DNA of 64,000 nucleotides. Origin: Bacteroidia bacterium. Its GTDB lineage: Bacteria > Bacteroidota > Bacteroidia > J057. Under the pieces are notes generated by a model. It was not told the origin of the DNA. It was given only the letters and a program-made list of their open reading frames with translations, and did not search any database. Positions 55,223 through 63,962 of the stretch are shown one piece after another (positions within the stretch are counted from its first letter, which is position 1; every line of letters starts with the position of its first letter). Made by a program: the position numbers and the translations under genes. The DNA lies in contig JALEFZ010000059.1 in the NCBI GenBank assembly GCA_022760475.1, positions 62,001 through 126,000 on the forward strand, read 5' to 3'.

Positions 55223-56233
55223 TTAGGGATTCACTTGTTTGAGAGCGACACGCATGAGGTACATGTCAGCAGTCATGTAGAGGTACTTATTGTCATAGCC
55301 GAAGGCACAATTGGCGGTGGCTTGTCCAGTCCTGATCGTACCCAGGTGCTGTCCTTCGGCAGAGAAGACCCATACTCCACCTGGACCTGTAGCAAAAATG
55401 CTCCCATCTGGTAGAACTTTCAAGCCATCGGGAAGTCCTGGATTCTCATCTCCTACAAGAGAAGTAGCATCCGCAAATACCCTTCCTCTTCCAAGGCTCT
55501 TGTCCTCATTCAAGGTATAGGATACCCAATAGGCTTTATTGGCATCAGAATTGGCAACATACAAGGTAGACTCGTCAGGCGAAAGTGCAATCCCGTTCGG
55601 TCTGGTCAGGGAATCAACTAATAAGTGTACCTGCCCACTTGTATCGATGCGATATACACCCATGTAGGGAATCTCCCTGCTAGAATCCTGTTCTTGTCCT
55701 GGAAGGCCATATGGCGGATCGGTGAAATAGATATTTCCTGCCTTATCGATGCAGAGATCATTAGGGCTATTGAAGCGCTTTAGCTCATAGCGATCTGCGA
55801 CAGTCTCGTAAGCTGCGGAGGGTTTATCCATAGAAGCCCCTAGTCTGGCAACTCGACGATCTCCATGTTGGCACAGCAAGAGTCTGCCATCCAGGTCAAG
55901 AGCCAATCCATTTGCTCCTTCCCGCTTGCCTTCCCCAGTATATCCTGATGGGTCCAGGTAAGTTTCAAGGCCACCAACTACCGACCATTTAAACACCTTA
56001 TTCTCAGGGACATCCGAAAACAGGACATAGCCATCTTCACCTCCGACCCAGACAGGTCCTTCGCTCCAATTAAACCCTTCAGACAAAATCTCTAAGGTAT
56101 CGTCCTTTTGCAGGTAGTTATAAAATGCCTCTTCTTTGACGTCAAATACTTCGTTCGTTTTTGTGCTTTCTTCCTTGCTTGCCTCGCAAGAAAAAAGACA
56201 AATGGCTGCAAGTAGTAGGAGATAATTTTTCAT
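55223..56233 (-). CDS. SMP-30/gluconolactonase-like lipoprotein
   Basis: A 336-residue protein with a signal peptide and lipobox (LLAAICLFSC). The rest is a six-bladed SMP-30/gluconolaconase-type propeller: EGPVWVGGEDGYVLFSDVPE, GANGLALDLDGRLLLCQHGD, NSPNDLCIDKAGNIYFTDPP and LPDGLKVLPDGSIFATGPGG carry the metal-site Asn/Asp/Glu residues of the family. Acts in the envelope as a lactonase or sugar-derivative hydrolase; the exact substrate is unknown. It reads leftwards, as does the OmpA-like gene behind it. Confidence 0.91.
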   Translation of the reverse strand: MKNYLLLLAAICLFSCEASKEESTKTNEVFDVKEEAFYNYLQKDDTLEILSEGFNWSEGPVWVGGEDGYVLFSDVPENKVFKWSVVGGLETYLDPSGYTGEGKREGANGLALDLDGRLLLCQHGDRRVARLGASMDKPSAAYETVADRYELKRFNSPNDLCIDKAGNIYFTDPPYGLPGQEQDSSREIPYMGVYRIDTSGQVHLLVDSLTRPNGIALSPDESTLYVANSDANKAYWVSYTLNEDKSLGRGRVFADATSLVGDENPGLPDGLKVLPDGSIFATGPGGVWVFSAEGQHLGTIRTGQATANCAFGYDNKYLYMTADMYLMRVALKQVNP

Positions 56234-56252
56234 AGAAAAACCTGATGGCTAG

Positions 56253-57023
56253 TTAAAATATAAGATGAAAATCGACCCTGTTGTTGAGGCCTCTTTCGTC
56301 AACTCGTCCTGAAACAGGCTGCGCATTTCCGTATCCAAAATATCGGAGTCGGAAGGGGGCAATGCCTTTTGAAATCAAAATCGCTCTGGTTTGCCTTGCC
56401 CTAAGTTCTGACAACTCTACGTTCTTGTAAATGCTGCCATCCACATCCGCATGTCCTAGCAATACCATTTTAACCGAAGGATTTCTTCTTAGCAAGATGT
56501 AGATCCTCCTCAGTTCAGACATTGCAGTTGAATCAAGGTCTACCGAAGTATTTTTAAAATAAAGGGAGGAAATCAAGGTATAGGGAGCATCGATATCATC
56601 TGGCTGAACATACCCCCCGGATGTACCAAGGAGCAGGTTGACCGTTATTTCATCTTCCTCTGGCTTTTTACTGAGGTCAATTTCCTGTCCTGAAACCCTA
56701 AAGCCCTTTGATTCTGCCTCTATGATATAAACTGCACCTATGGGAAGATTCATGACAAAGCCCTCTGTTTCATCTCCCTGTCCTATGGCCACTACGTGTC
56801 CGCTGGCTCCCATCAAAGCCCTAACACTGGCTTTCATAGGTTCCATTGTCTTTTGATTGGCAACCTGAACCACAATCCTTACCTTATTAGAATCAATGGA
56901 TAGGGTATCTACTTTAACTGCAGCAGAATCCTGAGAAAAAGAGAGATGTGGAAATAATATGGCAAAACCAAGGAAGCATAGCCCCAAATATCTTGGTAGC
57001 ACAAAGGTTGACAGGAAGTTCAT
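56253..57023 (-). CDS. OmpA-like peptidoglycan-associated outer-membrane protein
   Basis: A 256-residue secreted protein (signal peptide about 1-30, ending SFSQ). The N-terminal half is a beta-rich domain, and residues about 145-256 form the OmpA C-terminal domain that binds diaminopimelate of peptidoglycan: SLYFKNTSVDLDSTAMSELR, VLLGHADVDGS, NVELSELRARQTRAIL and a final NRVDFHLIF. It ties the outer membrane to the wall. Its stop lies 19 bases before the start of the SMP-30 gene, so the two are probably cotranscribed. Confidence 0.92.
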   Translation of the reverse strand: MNFLSTFVLPRYLGLCFLGFAILFPHLSFSQDSAAVKVDTLSIDSNKVRIVVQVANQKTMEPMKASVRALMGASGHVVAIGQGDETEGFVMNLPIGAVYIIEAESKGFRVSGQEIDLSKKPEEDEITVNLLLGTSGGYVQPDDIDAPYTLISSLYFKNTSVDLDSTAMSELRRIYILLRRNPSVKMVLLGHADVDGSIYKNVELSELRARQTRAILISKGIAPFRLRYFGYGNAQPVSGRVDERGLNNRVDFHLIF

Positions 57024-57140
57024 AGGTCACTTAGAAGGACGATAGTTGCGATAAAATTAATCAAATTCCGCTTTTTTGAATAAGAAATTCTATTTTCCCT
57101 TGTTACTTAACAATTTAGAAACACCAAAGGCAATATAGCA

Positions 57141-57806
57141 ATGCTTGAAATAAAGTCCTTCACCTTCAACCCCTACCAGGAAAATACTTATATATTGATC
57201 GATGAAAAGCGCAATTGTGCAATTGTCGATCCGGGTTGTTACTCCCAAACCGAACAGCAAGCCTTAGTCGCTTTTATCAAAGAGAACGAATTAAGCCCTT
57301 TGTATTTACTCAATACCCATGGACACATCGATCATATGTTGGGGAATCGATTTGTGGTGGATGAGTTCCAGGTTCCCTTTCTGACTCATCGGGGAGTAAT
57401 AGCAGAATTGGAGCATGCCGAATCCTATGGACCATTGTTTGGACTGAATCCCTCCCCATCACCCAAACCTGACAAACTGGTCGATGAAGGCGATATCATC
57501 GAGCTTGGCTCAGAAAAGCTCAAGGTTATTTTTACACCTGGACATGCTGCGGGTCATATTAGTTTCTACCACGAGGCCTCTATGAATATCCTTTCGGGAG
57601 ATGTTTTGTTCAAAGGAAGTATTGGGAGGACAGATTTACCGGGTGGAGATTACCCAACATTAATGGAGACCATTTTTAACAAGTTTTTGCCTTTAGCTGA
57701 TAATGTCGTTGTACATCCAGGACACGGCCCTACAACCACCGTTGGGGAGGAAAAACGGTCAAATCCATTCATTTTGGATTGGCAGAAAAAGCAAAACTTG
57801 AGCTAA
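57141..57806 (+). CDS. MBL-fold metallohydrolase (glyoxalase II-like)
   Basis: A 221-residue metallo-beta-lactamase-fold hydrolase. Metal ligands are visible in NTHGHIDHMLG (His60, His62, Asp64, His65), GHAAGHISFYH, and LSGDVLFKG with HPGHGPTTT later; the family needs two metal ions. Relatives hydrolyse thioesters such as lactoyl-glutathione (GlxII) or other esters; glutathione is rare in this group, so the natural substrate is probably another thiol conjugate. It is followed by the long repeat-rich spacer. Confidence 0.93.
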   Translation: MLEIKSFTFNPYQENTYILIDEKRNCAIVDPGCYSQTEQQALVAFIKENELSPLYLLNTHGHIDHMLGNRFVVDEFQVPFLTHRGVIAELEHAESYGPLFGLNPSPSPKPDKLVDEGDIIELGSEKLKVIFTPGHAAGHISFYHEASMNILSGDVLFKGSIGRTDLPGGDYPTLMETIFNKFLPLADNVVVHPGHGPTTTVGEEKRSNPFILDWQKKQNLS

Positions 57807-57970
57807 TGAATCAACTTTGTTCAAAAACAAAATTTATTCCAACTGCTTTAACTTGGCGTTATACTGTTAGGGGCTGATTTAAAGGGTATATGCCTTTAGA
57901 TTTGGTGGTCAATTTCTGGGAGTTTCTGTAGATCATAGATCAGCATTTGGAAATAGGCGTAATTTTTAAC

Positions 57971-58006
57971 ATAACCCTGTCAGGGTTTAAACCCTGACAG
58001 GGTTAT
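57971..58006. repeat. 36-bp perfect palindrome
   Basis: ATAACCCTGTCAGGGTTT (57971-57988) is followed directly by its exact reverse complement (57989-58006), with no loop. A cruciform or dispersed palindromic repeat is likely; it is not followed by a T tract. Confidence 0.9.
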
Positions 58007-58040
58007 AGTTGACAAGACCGGACTAGTTGACAAGACCGGA
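58006..58040. repeat. Tandem duplication of a 17-bp unit
   Basis: TAGTTGACAAGACCGGA occurs at 58006-58022 and again at 58024-58040, one base apart. It starts on the last base of the palindrome. Confidence 0.85.
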
Positions 58041-58041
58041 A

Positions 58042-58059
58042 TAGTGAATTAATTCACTA
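58042..58059. repeat. 18-bp perfect palindrome
   Basis: TAGTGAATT at 58042-58050 is followed without loop by AATTCACTA (58051-58059). It directly follows the tandem duplication. Confidence 0.85.
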
Positions 58060-58246
58060 AAATGCGCAACATCTCTTCTGAGATGTAGCTTTAACAGACA
58101 AATCCTTAATTTTTAAGGCCCTTCCTTTCTTCGAACTCGAATTATAAAAACAAAATCCCCTTCCTTACAAAGGATTGCTTAACAACAAGTTAAGTGCAAA
58201 AAACATCATCGGCTATTTTTTTTTCAGAAAAAAAGAAAAGCATACG

Positions 58247-58282
58247 ACTCTAAAGGTACAGTACAACCTAAAACCTTAGAGT
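58247..58282 (+). promoter_or_regulatory. Hairpin in the leader immediately before a lipoprotein start codon
   Basis: ACTCTAAAGGT (58247-58257) pairs with ACCTTAGAGT (58273-58282) with one bulged A; the stem ends three bases before the ATG at 58286. It would mask the initiation region in the mRNA and may control translation; this is inferred from position only. Confidence 0.35.
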
Positions 58283-58285
58283 TAT

Positions 58286-58855
58286 ATGAAAAATATTTTT
58301 CAAATCTTTGCTTGCCTGCTCGCAATGGCCATGACCGTGTACGCTTGTACCATGCAGGAGTCTCAGGAAGTTGCTCAAACGGCTTCTACCAGTAATCTTG
58401 ATCCCCTCCAATCCGTAACACAAGCTGGAACCGAAGGCTACAAACTGAATACAGATAACCCCTTTTCATTTGTAAGTTCCTCCAATGAGCTTGAAGGATT
58501 GCCAGAATTGGCTCCAGAGATATTTGCCATGGAAGAAGTTGCCACAGGTCTTTCCATAATCGCATCTCATGAGGCTGCCATTGCCAGTGGAAACCACAAC
58601 ATGGAGGGCCCAACTAAACTAATCGCGGTAAATTTCTACGGTTATGTTTTCGGAATGGAATTACCCTTAAGCTACATTTCAACACTACCTGGAAACGTGG
58701 ATTTTAGAGAGATATATTGTCAATGCAACAAATTGCAACAAATTCAACAATGTCAAAAACTCAGGCTTCCAGATTTCCCATCAACGTATGTTTGTTATAA
58801 AGGGAGTTGCCCTAAATGTGAAATGAAGGAACGTAAGGAAGACCCTACCCAGTAA
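58286..58855 (+). CDS. Cys-rich hypothetical lipoprotein
   Basis: A 189-residue protein with a signal peptide and lipobox (AMTVYAC). The C-terminal third holds six cysteines, CQCNKLQQIQQCQK and CYKGSCPKC, likely disulfide-bonded in the periplasm. The middle is low-complexity and acidic. No family recognised. It shares a bidirectional hairpin terminator with panD. Confidence 0.75.
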   Translation: MKNIFQIFACLLAMAMTVYACTMQESQEVAQTASTSNLDPLQSVTQAGTEGYKLNTDNPFSFVSSSNELEGLPELAPEIFAMEEVATGLSIIASHEAAIASGNHNMEGPTKLIAVNFYGYVFGMELPLSYISTLPGNVDFREIYCQCNKLQQIQQCQKLRLPDFPSTYVCYKGSCPKCEMKERKEDPTQ

Positions 58856-58875
58856 GGAAAATAATCTTCCCATAA

Positions 58876-58913
58876 AAAATCCCTGCTACGGGTAAAACAG
58901 TAGCAGGGATTTT
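58876..58913. terminator. Bidirectional terminator between the lipoprotein and panD
   Basis: A 14-bp perfect stem (58876-58889 with 58900-58913, core ATCCCTGCTAC) has T residues at both outer ends in the respective strand sense (four on the plus strand, six on the minus). It lies 20 bases after the lipoprotein stop and 23 bases after the panD stop. Confidence 0.85.
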
Positions 58914-58935
58914 GTCATGTCAAATTATATTTTTA

Positions 58936-59289
58936 TCAAACCTTAGGCAGGCGGTTATTTTCATCAGGGAAGATGATGGTAGGCTCATAGCCTTGGGCTT
59001 CTTCCCTACTCATCATTGCATAGCTAATGATGATGATTTTGTCTCCAACCTGGACTTTTCTGGCAGCCGGTCCATTTAAGCAAATGGTCCCACTTCCTCT
59101 TTCTCCTGCGATTACGTAGGTTTCCAGCCTTTCTCCATTGTCAATGTTGACAATCTGGACCCTTTCGCCTTCGAGCATATTGGCCGCCTCCATGAGGTTG
59201 CGGTCAATGGTTATGCTCCCTACATAATTTAACTCTGCCTGGGTAACTTTGACCCTGTGTATCTTTGATTTAAAAATTGTTAAGTACAT
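58936..59289 (-). CDS. panD: Aspartate 1-decarboxylase
   Basis: PanD decarboxylates aspartate to beta-alanine for pantothenate and CoA synthesis. The 117-residue pro-enzyme has the self-cleavage site YVGSITID with Gly24-Ser25, from which the pyruvoyl group forms, and the conserved [15 protein letters not shown] and [10 protein letters not shown] segments. Length is typical. The pfkA gene lies upstream on the same strand, 108 bases away, and may be cotranscribed. Confidence 0.96.
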   Translation of the reverse strand: MYLTIFKSKIHRVKVTQAELNYVGSITIDRNLMEAANMLEGERVQIVNIDNGERLETYVIAGERGSGTICLNGPAARKVQVGDKIIIISYAMMSREEAQGYEPTIIFPDENNRLPKV

Positions 59290-59397
59290 CTAGTATTGCG
59301 ATTGAACAGCTCATCCTTCTGGAAGGGCAAAGAAAGTAATTTTTCTACTTTTTCGACGAAAATCCTGCCAAAAGTAACCTTTTTGTTTAACGCCTTA

Positions 59398-60375
59398 CTA
59401 AACGGATAGTACCTCCAGAAGGTTCATCAAGGCAGGGTCCATCTCCTGATTAAGCTTACATGCCTTAGCAAAAGAAGTATGGACGACCTTATTGTTCACC
59501 TGCCCCACCATGATGTTAGAAAGTCCCTCACAAAGGGCTTCCACAGCAGCATTTCCAAGTCTGGAGGCAAGTACCCTGTCCATACAGGAGGGAGTTCCCC
59601 CACGCTGGATATGCCCAAGTACAACTACTCGCGTATCATAATGAGAGAACCTTGCATTCACTTGTCTGGCTACATCATCTGCTCCTCCTGCGTCATCACC
59701 TTCAGCGACGATAATGATGGAAGAAGTCTTATGCCTGATCCAGCCTTGCTCTAGTTTATCACATATCACATCGATATAGGTCTTTTCCTCAGGAATCAAT
59801 ACAGCCTCAGCACCTCCTGCAATTCCAACATTCAATGCAATAAAGCCCGCGTCCCTTCCCATCACCTCAATGATGAACAGGCGGTTATGAGAGTCTGCCG
59901 TATCCCTGATCTTATCAATGGCTTCCATCGCTGTATTCAGTGCAGTATCATAGCCAATGGTAAAATCTGTACCATAAAGGTCGTTATCAATGGTCCCAGG
60001 TGCTCCTACAATAGGAATTTTAAATTCATTGCAGAAAATACTAGCTCCAGCAAAAGTACCGTCTCCACCAATCGCAACCATGCCCTCTATCCCAGCTTCT
60101 TTTATCCTGTTATAAGCACGTTGTCTTCCCTCTGGAGACCTAAATTGTGCACTACGAGATGACTTCAGAATCGTTCCTCCACGTTGAATGATGTTACTCA
60201 CAGAGTGGGCCTCCATCTTGATGAAATCGCCCTCAATCATCCCCTGGTATCCTCTCCTGATTCCAACCACTTCCATCCCCTCAGCCACAGCTGTCCTTAC
60301 CACTGCCCTAAGGCAGGCATTCATACCGGGAGCATCTCCCCCGGATGTATATACTCCTATTCGTTTCAATTTCAT
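59398..60375 (-). CDS. pfkA: ATP-dependent 6-phosphofructokinase
   Basis: PfkA phosphorylates fructose 6-phosphate in glycolysis. The 325-residue protein has the ATP/substrate motifs of the bacterial enzyme: YTSGGDAPGMNACLRA at residues 9-24, IGGDGTFAGA, PGTIDNDLYGTDFTIG with the catalytic Asp, and EVMGRDAGFIAL. Length is that of the standard allosteric enzyme. A -7-like box precedes it on the minus strand. Confidence 0.97.
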   Translation of the reverse strand: MKLKRIGVYTSGGDAPGMNACLRAVVRTAVAEGMEVVGIRRGYQGMIEGDFIKMEAHSVSNIIQRGGTILKSSRSAQFRSPEGRQRAYNRIKEAGIEGMVAIGGDGTFAGASIFCNEFKIPIVGAPGTIDNDLYGTDFTIGYDTALNTAMEAIDKIRDTADSHNRLFIIEVMGRDAGFIALNVGIAGGAEAVLIPEEKTYIDVICDKLEQGWIRHKTSSIIIVAEGDDAGGADDVARQVNARFSHYDTRVVVLGHIQRGGTPSCMDRVLASRLGNAAVEALCEGLSNIMVGQVNNKVVHTSFAKACKLNQEMDPALMNLLEVLSV

Positions 60376-60738
60376 AATTCTGAAAATCTAGGCGATTAAC
60401 TGCTTTTTCAATTCAAACATACAGACATTCCCACCCAAATATCAATTATTATTGCATGGCATATATCATTTTGTGTATCGAAAACGATTTCATTGGCAAA
60501 TAGCCTTAATTTTTTCTTTTCCGAATGAAGTAGCCTTCAAACTTATGCCCCATTTCAAAATCCCCCAATAATATGTAGCGCTGGTTAATATTTTTTTAAC
60601 AAATGCCCTGTTTTTTCTGATTTTACATAAATAAGAATTCAAAAAAATAAATGTAATAATTGCTATTCCTATATAAATCCTGCTTTTTTGTCCTTATCCT
60701 TTTTCGCCTGCTACTTACAAACTATCAATTTTTATTCA
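60376..60738. other. 363-bp divergent intergenic region
   Basis: Lies between the divergent pfkA and fabH genes and must hold both promoters. Apart from the pfkA -7-like box I see AT-rich sequence without a repeat, an RNA or a convincing frame. Confidence 0.55.
60414..60421 (-). promoter_or_regulatory. Possible -7 box (TATGTTTG) of pfkA
   Basis: Read on the minus strand TATGTTTG matches TAnnTTTG exactly and lies 38 bases before the pfkA ATG. A clear -33 element at normal spacing is not visible. Confidence 0.4.
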
Positions 60739-61722
60739 ATGAAAATTAAAGCTGCAATCACTGCTGTTGGTGGTTACGTACCTGAGAAAGTCCTTCACAA
60801 CAAGGACCTCGAAAAGATGGTAGATACCAATGATGAATGGATCCGTGAAAGGACAGGCATAATTGAAAGAAGGATTCTTGAGGAGGGAAGAACAACCTCA
60901 GATATGGCCGTAGAAGCCATACACGATTTGCTCAAAAAGACCAACATTACTCCTCAGGATATTGACCTGATCATCGTGTCTACAGTCTCCCCTGATCATG
61001 TCTATCCAGCTACGGCCAATATCATTGCAGATAAAATAGGTGCCCCACAATCCTGGGGATTCGACATGAACGCGGCTTGTTCAGGTTTCCTTTATGCTTT
61101 GCGTACCGGCTCACAGTTCATCGAGAGTGGTATGCACAAAAAAGTCCTGGTCGTTGGTGCTGACAACATGACCATGAGGGTCAATTACGAAGACCGCAAC
61201 ACTTGTATCTTATTTGGAGACGGAGCAGGTGTCGTCCTTCTTGAACCTATTGAAGAAGAAGTTGGAATCCTCGATTCTGAATTCGCAGTGGATGGCTCTG
61301 GTGCCAAGCTCTTGATGCAAGAAGCTGGAGGTTCCTATTTGCCAACTACAGTGGAAACCGTTAAGGCGAAAAAGCACTTTATCTTCCAGGAAGGACGAAC
61401 AGTATTCAAGCACGCTGTGAAAGGCATGGCTGACATCACTGAAGTGGTGATGAAAAGAAATAATCTTACAGCCGATGATGTAGCCTACCTCGTTCCTCAC
61501 CAGGCAAACAAGAGAATTATAGATGCTACAGCCAATAGAGCAGGCCTACCTGAAGAAAAGGTAATGATCAACATTCATAAATACGGAAATACCACCAACG
61601 CAACCATCCCTCTATGTCTATGGGAATGGGAGTCTAAATTAAGCAAGGGAGATGTCCTCCTTTTAGCTGCCTTCGGTGGCGGATTTGCATGGGGCTCAAT
61701 TTATTTGAAATGGGCTTATTAA
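60739..61722 (+). CDS. fabH: 3-oxoacyl-ACP synthase III (KASIII)
   Basis: FabH starts fatty-acid synthesis by condensing an acyl-CoA with malonyl-ACP. The 327-residue protein has the catalytic triad of KASIII: Cys114 in NAACSGFLYAL, His254 in VPHQANKRI and Asn near residue 284 in GNTTNATIP. The start is the ATG of MKIKAAITAV; the longer upstream frame is non-coding. It heads the cluster fabH - lipoprotein - efp - accB, a lipid/translation grouping common in Bacteroidota apart from the inserted lipoprotein. Confidence 0.96.
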   Translation: MKIKAAITAVGGYVPEKVLHNKDLEKMVDTNDEWIRERTGIIERRILEEGRTTSDMAVEAIHDLLKKTNITPQDIDLIIVSTVSPDHVYPATANIIADKIGAPQSWGFDMNAACSGFLYALRTGSQFIESGMHKKVLVVGADNMTMRVNYEDRNTCILFGDGAGVVLLEPIEEEVGILDSEFAVDGSGAKLLMQEAGGSYLPTTVETVKAKKHFIFQEGRTVFKHAVKGMADITEVVMKRNNLTADDVAYLVPHQANKRIIDATANRAGLPEEKVMINIHKYGNTTNATIPLCLWEWESKLSKGDVLLLAAFGGGFAWGSIYLKWAY

Positions 61723-61758
61723 AGGATTGATTATATAAAGACTAATTTGTTTTTTAAG

Positions 61759-61791
61759 CAGGGTTTTCAATATCGAAAACCCTGTTTTTTT
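61759..61791 (+). terminator. Rho-independent terminator after fabH
   Basis: A perfect 10-bp stem (61759-61768 with 61775-61784, CAGGGTTTTC arms), 6-base loop and a T tract. It lies 36 bases after the fabH stop and ends only eight bases before the next ATG, so the downstream gene must rely on a promoter overlapping this spot or on read-through. Confidence 0.88.
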
Positions 61792-61798
61792 ATTGAAA

Positions 61799-62734
61799 AT
61801 GAGAGTAGTTTCCTTTTTCTGCATCTGTTTGGCCTTTTTGACATCCTGTACCCTGGATGATGATCAAAGATTTGTCCCCGAAACGAAAGGGGCCTATTTT
61901 TTACTCAATGGATTGGAAGGCAAAAGTATCCTTGGAATTACTGAGGGCAATCTTTCCCGAGATATTGCTACTGCATGGGGCATCTCTGAAGAGTTGCACG
62001 ACATGTCAGGGAATGAAAATATCTTGTGGCTCCTTGCAGGCGAGAACTCCCTATATGAAGTAAATCTTGAAGATTTTAGCAGCGTGAGCTTCCAACTTGA
62101 AGGCATAAAGCCCACATATATCAGCAGTGGGGAAGACTATCTCCTGATCTCAGATACATCAAACCTGCAACTAGGATTTTTTCATAAAAAAGACAAAGAG
62201 TTGACGCTGGTACCGACAAGCAGAAAGCCTGCAAAAGCCCTATACAGGAGTGCCAAGTTTTTTATACCCATGGACTCCATTTACCTGAATACCTACCACG
62301 AAACAGGAATTGCATTTTTGGCTGAGACCCAAATGCTTTATCCCATCATTGACCTTGAATCTGACAACCGAACATCTATCCTTGTCATGATGAAAGAGAA
62401 AGATCGTTGGTATCGAGCCAGCGTAGACTGGAACAATTCTCAGGTATTAGGACTTACAAATGAAACCGCGATAAGGATTATTAGAGCCACACCGTACTTC
62501 CGATCTGCCTATGAAAAAGAATGGCTAAGAAATGTAGAGGTCGACACAACTAGGAGGCTTTTCCTAACCAAGGACATTGCACAAATGGAAGTCGACTTCT
62601 TTGAATCTGATGTCTACTTTGTCTCAGAAGATACACTTGAAAGATTTAATATAAGAAGTAGAGAATTAGAAAAACTGGGGGTGATTTCTGAAGAAATTGA
62701 AACTTCCTATTTTTACATTGGCAATAGAGATTAA
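61799..62734 (+). CDS. Hypothetical lipoprotein, propeller-like
   Basis: A 311-residue protein starting MRVVSFFCICLAFLTSC, a signal peptide with lipobox (FLTSC). The mature part has repeats with hydrophobic strands and Asn/Asp-rich turns (NILWLLAGENSLYEVNLEDF, YLLISDTSNLQLGFF), suggestive of a beta-propeller. No family recognised. It sits between fabH and efp and interrupts an otherwise housekeeping cluster. The start is the ATG at 61799; a TTG two codons upstream gives the same frame. Confidence 0.78.
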   Translation: MRVVSFFCICLAFLTSCTLDDDQRFVPETKGAYFLLNGLEGKSILGITEGNLSRDIATAWGISEELHDMSGNENILWLLAGENSLYEVNLEDFSSVSFQLEGIKPTYISSGEDYLLISDTSNLQLGFFHKKDKELTLVPTSRKPAKALYRSAKFFIPMDSIYLNTYHETGIAFLAETQMLYPIIDLESDNRTSILVMMKEKDRWYRASVDWNNSQVLGLTNETAIRIIRATPYFRSAYEKEWLRNVEVDTTRRLFLTKDIAQMEVDFFESDVYFVSEDTLERFNIRSRELEKLGVISEEIETSYFYIGNRD

Positions 62735-62834
62735 TTATCTCGCAATATTTCTTAAATTGCCACCCATTTTGAAAAACGAGATTAAAAAAAGCAGGACAAA
62801 CTGCAATTATATTATCTACTCAACCTATTGATTT

Positions 62835-63398
62835 ATGGCAGGTATTTCAGATCTCCGTAAAGGCCTTTGCATCAGATACAATGGAGATATCTATTCCATT
62901 TTGGAGACGCAACACGTTAAAAAGGCCCGAGGTGCAGCCTCAATGAGGGTAAAAATGAAAAGCCTTACCTCAGGAAAGGTAATTGAGAATAACTTCCAGG
63001 CAAGTGCCCAGATTGAAGCCATCAGGGTAGAACGCCACAAATACCAATACCTTTATGACTCAGGGGAAGATTTGACCTTCATGCATGAGGAGACTTATGA
63101 ACAAATCCCCATTTCGAAGAAACTCATTGATAATGTGGAGCTTCTGACTGAAGGTGAGATGGTAGAGGTCCTTTGGAATACCGAAGATGATGTAGCTTTG
63201 ACTGTAGAGCTGCCCCAATATGTTATTAGGGAGGTTACTTATACCGAGCCAGGCATCAAAGGTGATACTGCAACCAACACGCTGAAACCTGCAACCATCG
63301 AAGGTGGTGCAGAAATTCGCGTTCCTTTGTTTATCAATCAGGGAGATAAGGTGAAAGTGGATACAGCCACCAAAGCGTACATGGAAAGAATGAAATAA
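62835..63398 (+). CDS. efp: Elongation factor P (EF-P), Arg32 type
   Basis: EF-P helps ribosomes make peptide bonds at consecutive prolines. The 187-residue protein has all three barrel domains (KOW-like N-domain, then two OB domains ending VPLFINQGDKVKVDTATKAY). The loop that carries the modification reads HVKKARGAASMR, with Arg at residue 32 where most EF-Ps, including E. coli and typical Bacteroidota, have Lys in PGKG. Arg32 EF-Ps are rhamnosylated by EarP in Pseudomonas, but no earP is beside this gene. It precedes accB by 51 bases. Confidence 0.96.
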   Translation: MAGISDLRKGLCIRYNGDIYSILETQHVKKARGAASMRVKMKSLTSGKVIENNFQASAQIEAIRVERHKYQYLYDSGEDLTFMHEETYEQIPISKKLIDNVELLTEGEMVEVLWNTEDDVALTVELPQYVIREVTYTEPGIKGDTATNTLKPATIEGGAEIRVPLFINQGDKVKVDTATKAYMERMK

Positions 63399-63449
63399 TT
63401 CCAATTACTCAATTCGCCCTAACATACATACTACCTAATTCTCTACACT

Positions 63450-63962
63450 ATGGAATTCAAAGAAATTCAGGACATACTCAAACTGGTTAATAGGACCAAC
63501 CTTACAGAAGTCGAGATTGAAAATGGAGACTTCAAGATCAAAATAAAAAGGAAGGCACCTGAATCAAATGTAATTTATACCCAGCAGGCTGCTATGCCTG
63601 TATCTCAATTGCCTGTAGCACAGCCTGCGGTAAGTTTGCCTCCAGCAGAGCCCAAAGAGGCTGCTCCCAAAGCAGCTCCTGAAGCCCCGGCTAAAGCTGA
63701 AGCCCCTGCTTCTGATAATCTTGTAGAATTCAAATCTCCAATGATTGGAACCTTTTATCGTGCTTCCAATCCCGAGACTCCTCCTTTTGCCAAGGTTGGC
63801 GATAAGGTTACCAAAGGACAGGTACTTTGCATCATCGAAGCGATGAAATTGTTCAATGAAATTGAATCTGAAATTTCAGGAACCATCGTGAAGATTTTGG
63901 TAGAAGATTCCAAGCCTGTCGAATACGATCAGCCATTATTCCTGATCGAACCTGATGCCTAA
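63450..63962 (+). CDS. accB: Biotin carboxyl carrier protein of acetyl-CoA carboxylase
   Basis: AccB carries the biotin of acetyl-CoA carboxylase. The 170-residue protein has the Ala/Pro-rich linker (about residues 55-90) typical of BCCPs and the C-terminal biotinyl domain with IIEAMKLFNEIE, Lys133 being the biotinylated residue. It follows efp by 51 bases; accC, usually next, would start beyond the window edge. Confidence 0.96.
   Translation: MEFKEIQDILKLVNRTNLTEVEIENGDFKIKIKRKAPESNVIYTQQAAMPVSQLPVAQPAVSLPPAEPKEAAPKAAPEAPAKAEAPASDNLVEFKSPMIGTFYRASNPETPPFAKVGDKVTKGQVLCIIEAMKLFNEIESEISGTIVKILVEDSKPVEYDQPLFLIEPDA

Larger units (their letters stand above)
57807..58285. other. 479-bp intergenic region packed with palindromes and a tandem repeat
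   Basis: No protein gene. Between 57971 and 58086 lie a 36-bp perfect palindrome, two tandem copies of a 17-bp unit, an 18-bp perfect palindrome and a 7-bp hairpin (ACATCTC/GAGATGT at 58069-58086). A hairpin (58247-58282) abuts the next start codon. This density of symmetry is unlike the rest of the window. Confidence 0.7.
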
